A DNA stretch of 7,824 nucleotides, from assembly GCA_947303905.1 (NCBI GenBank), contig CAMYZR010000051.1, positions 1-7,824 on the forward strand, given 5' to 3'. Of the stretch, positions 6,150 to 7,824 are shown one piece after another (position 1 is the stretch's first letter; each line of letters begins with the position of its first letter). Made by a program: the position numbers and the translations under genes. Below the pieces are notes generated by a model, which searched no databases, was not told where the DNA came from, and saw only the letters and a program-made list of their open reading frames with translations. The DNA comes from an uncultured Atopobiaceae bacterium (GTDB lineage: Bacteria; Actinomycetota; Coriobacteriia; Coriobacteriales; Atopobiaceae).

Positions 6150-6176
6150 CGGGAGCCATCACGACCGGTCCTCCCG
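6150..6176. terminator. Possible bidirectional hairpin between convergent genes
   Basis: CGGGAG (6150-6155) pairs with CTCCCG (6171-6176) around a 15-nt loop that itself contains the palindrome GACCGGTC (6163-6170). It begins 4 nt after the acetyltransferase stop and overlaps the last codons of the convergent membrane-protein gene. No T-run follows on either strand, so a terminator role is weakly supported. Confidence 0.25.
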
Positions 6177-7277
6177 CGCGGACGCAACGGGCCCCGGTTC
6201 CGTCCCCTGGGACGGACGCGTCACGCCGGCTCGTCCGCCAATCGCCTTGACAAAGCCCTCCACGTCGCGCGGAACGACATGGTAGAGCAGCTCAAGCATG
6301 AGGAAGAGACTTCCAAGGCCCACGAACGTCCCCTCGACCACGGCCTCGCCCGCCTTGACAAAGCCTCGCTCCGCAGCTGGGAAGAGCCACCAGGTGCATG
6401 CCGTGGCCACGGCAGTGTAGAACAGCGAGTTCTGCAGGCAGATCTGTCCCTGGAAGTTGTAAGGCATGTCGCGGTAGTCCCACAGCTCGTAGTTGCGGTT
6501 GGCAACCATTCCCGTGCCGTAGTCGATGGCAGTGCATACCAGCTGGTTGACGAGGAAGCTCGCGGCAAGTGCGATTGGTAGCTCTCCTGCGGCAGGAATG
6601 GCGCCCCTGCCCGAGAGCCGATGGGTGCGGTCTTGGAGCAGGTCCTTGAGCGGAGAGAGAAAGAGCGAGATCAGCACTGCGGCCGTGCCCTCCGCGGGGA
6701 AGGGAAAGAGCCACTGGTCCCACAGCATGTGGTTGGACCGGTCGTAGCCTCCCTTGAAGAGGCCGTGCTTGATGCCCGTGCAAAAGGCCATCTCGCCCCA
6801 GTGGCCGACCAAGGAGCATGCCATGTAGTACAGGGTGAGCTTGCGCACCAGGGGATAGCGAGCGTGCATGGAAAGCGGGAGAGGTGCCCTTGTCGCGACT
6901 ATCTTGCGTGTTGCGTGCCTTGCGAGCACGAGCGCGGCATCCGTAGCCTCGGCGGCAACGAGTGCCACGTGGGCAACGGGCATCGCCTTGTTGAACACCT
7001 TGTCGCGCCACGAGCCCTCTTTCCAGGTGCGTCGCACGTATGTGCTGCGCTTGCGCTGATTGATGAGGCCGGCGGCCACAGTGCCCACGCCCGTGGCAAG
7101 TGTGATAGGGATGGCAAGCCTGGACTTCTGACGAGCGAGCCAGGCACCCATTGCCGTGCCGACGACAGCCACGCCCGCCCGTACGAACGTCCGGTCGTAG
7201 GGCGTATCGTCAGGGTCCGATGCTGCTGCATAGCCGTACCAAGTGCCTATGAGTGCCAGTGGGATGACGGGGTTCAT
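6159..7277 (-). CDS. CmpB-type putative ABC transporter permease (PF06541-like membrane protein)
   Basis: A 372-residue membrane protein. The C-terminal two thirds match the putative ABC-transporter type IV family: HWGEMAFCTGIKHG (159-172), GGYDRSNHMLWDQWLFPFPAEGTA (176-199), then YELWDYRDMPYNFQGQICLQNSLFYT (263-288), the family's hallmark WDY-x-D-x-PYN-x-x-G-x-IC. Hydrophobic segments lie near 1-18, 34-50, 55-72, 100-118, 148-170, 196-210, 232-252, 281-300 and 315-336. Two N-terminal helices and a basic loop (74-95) precede the conserved core. The last 25 residues (from about 347) are a Gly/Pro/Arg-rich polar tail. The family's biochemical role is unproven and no ATPase gene is adjacent, so transport is only a family label. 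The ATG at 7277 follows GGAGAGGAG at 4 nt. It is divergent from the GH1 gene and convergent with the acetyltransferase. Confidence 0.85.
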   Translation of the reverse strand: MNPVIPLALIGTWYGYAAASDPDDTPYDRTFVRAGVAVVGTAMGAWLARQKSRLAIPITLATGVGTVAAGLINQRKRSTYVRRTWKEGSWRDKVFNKAMPVAHVALVAAEATDAALVLARHATRKIVATRAPLPLSMHARYPLVRKLTLYYMACSLVGHWGEMAFCTGIKHGLFKGGYDRSNHMLWDQWLFPFPAEGTAAVLISLFLSPLKDLLQDRTHRLSGRGAIPAAGELPIALAASFLVNQLVCTAIDYGTGMVANRNYELWDYRDMPYNFQGQICLQNSLFYTAVATACTWWLFPAAERGFVKAGEAVVEGTFVGLGSLFLMLELLYHVVPRDVEGFVKAIGGRAGVTRPSQGTEPGPVASAREDRS

Positions 7278-7307
7278 GCGACTCCTCTCCAGCGTTGTAC
7301 GCCTTTG

Positions 7308-7336
7308 ATACTACGAAAGGGAGCCGGCCGTCTCAG
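7308..7336 (-). promoter_or_regulatory. Candidate promoter for the CmpB-type membrane protein
   Basis: On the minus strand CTGAGA (7331-7336, four of six -35 bases) and TAGTAT (7308-7313, four of six -10 bases) are separated by 17 nt. Transcription would begin near 7301, giving a leader of about 24 nt with the GGAGAGGAG ribosome binding site. By-eye match. Confidence 0.4.
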
Positions 7337-7359
7337 TCGCCGCAGTTCGGTTCGGGGAA

Positions 7360-7380
7360 AGGACGTCCCTCTGCCGTCCT
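7360..7380 (+). promoter_or_regulatory. Inverted repeat in the GH1 upstream region
   Basis: AGGACG (7360-7365) pairs with CGTCCT (7375-7380) across a 9-nt loop; the left arm also overlaps the palindrome GGACGTCC (7361-7368). It lies in the 229-bp gap between the divergent genes, where I found no further gene. It may be an operator or a leader RNA hairpin. It does not match the RAT/antiterminator sequence of BglG/LicT-type control. Confidence 0.25.
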
Positions 7381-7445
7381 GTTACCGAAGAACGGCGAGC
7401 GCTTGTGCCAAAGAGTCAGGCAGGCCGCAAGAGGGTCAAACGCAC

Positions 7446-7465
7446 ATTTGCCATGATAGACAAAT
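7446..7465 (+). promoter_or_regulatory. Inverted repeat ATTTG-N10-CAAAT, possible operator for the GH1 gene
   Basis: A perfect 5-bp inverted repeat (7446-7450 and 7461-7465) with 10-nt spacing, one DNA turn between half-site centres being plausible for a dimeric regulator. It sits 41 nt before the GH1 start in an AT-richer patch. TTGCCA (7448-7453) inside it resembles a -35 box but no -10 is found at the right distance. Confidence 0.3.
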
Positions 7466-7467
7466 AG

Positions 7468-7824
<357 letters not shown>

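Noticed and set aside
6200..6215. Hairpin CCGTCC-CCTG-GGACGG near the 3' end of the CmpB-type gene
   Set aside because: It lies inside coding sequence, has a minimal loop and no T-run on either strand; chance in GC-rich DNA is likely.
7399..7412. A catabolite-response-like sequence around AGCGCT upstream of GH1
   Set aside because: Only the central bases match the cre consensus; the flanking TG and CA positions do not.

Overview
This is a GC-rich chromosomal segment with strong AGGAGG-type ribosome binding sites. It most resembles a host-associated, sugar-fermenting actinobacterium, and Coriobacteriia (Olsenella/Collinsella/Atopobium-like) is my best guess. That guess rests on base composition, gene content and style, not on a marker gene. 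The window looks like ordinary chromosome: I see no insertion sequence, phage gene, tRNA, rRNA or CRISPR array.

Layout, left to right. (1) The 3' end of a gene, possibly a GH13-type glycosidase (3-224, +), meets a DMT/EamA permease (221-1138, -) tail to tail; their stop codons share one CTAG. (2) After a 168-bp divergent promoter region comes a two-gene + strand unit. It holds a DUF4428/zinc-ribbon protein (1307-2041) and an SPFH-domain protein with three tandem C-terminal zinc ribbons (2126-3409), with an 8-bp hairpin between them and a 12-bp perfect-stem terminator after them. (3) A ROK-family sugar kinase (3573-4472) follows, apparently as its own unit, ended by a GNRA-capped hairpin. (4) A PHP-family phosphoesterase of the histidinol-phosphatase type (4628-5470) is followed 52 bp later by a maltose/galactoside O-acetyltransferase (5523-6146), probably co-transcribed. 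(5) Convergent to these is a CmpB-type (PF06541) integral membrane protein (6159-7277, -). (6) Divergent from it, a GH1 6-phospho-beta-glucosidase (7507 onward) runs off the right edge.

Taken together, the recognisable theme is carbohydrate handling: a possible GH13 end, a ROK sugar kinase, a sugar O-acetyltransferase and GH1. The other elements are two transporter-like membrane proteins and the zinc-ribbon/SPFH pair. That pair is the least understood part of the window. By analogy with the YdjI-type SPFH proteins of Bacillus it could belong to an envelope-stress module, but this is inference. I do not see convincing evidence for a wholly new system; the SPFH/zinc-ribbon pair is the best candidate for follow-up.
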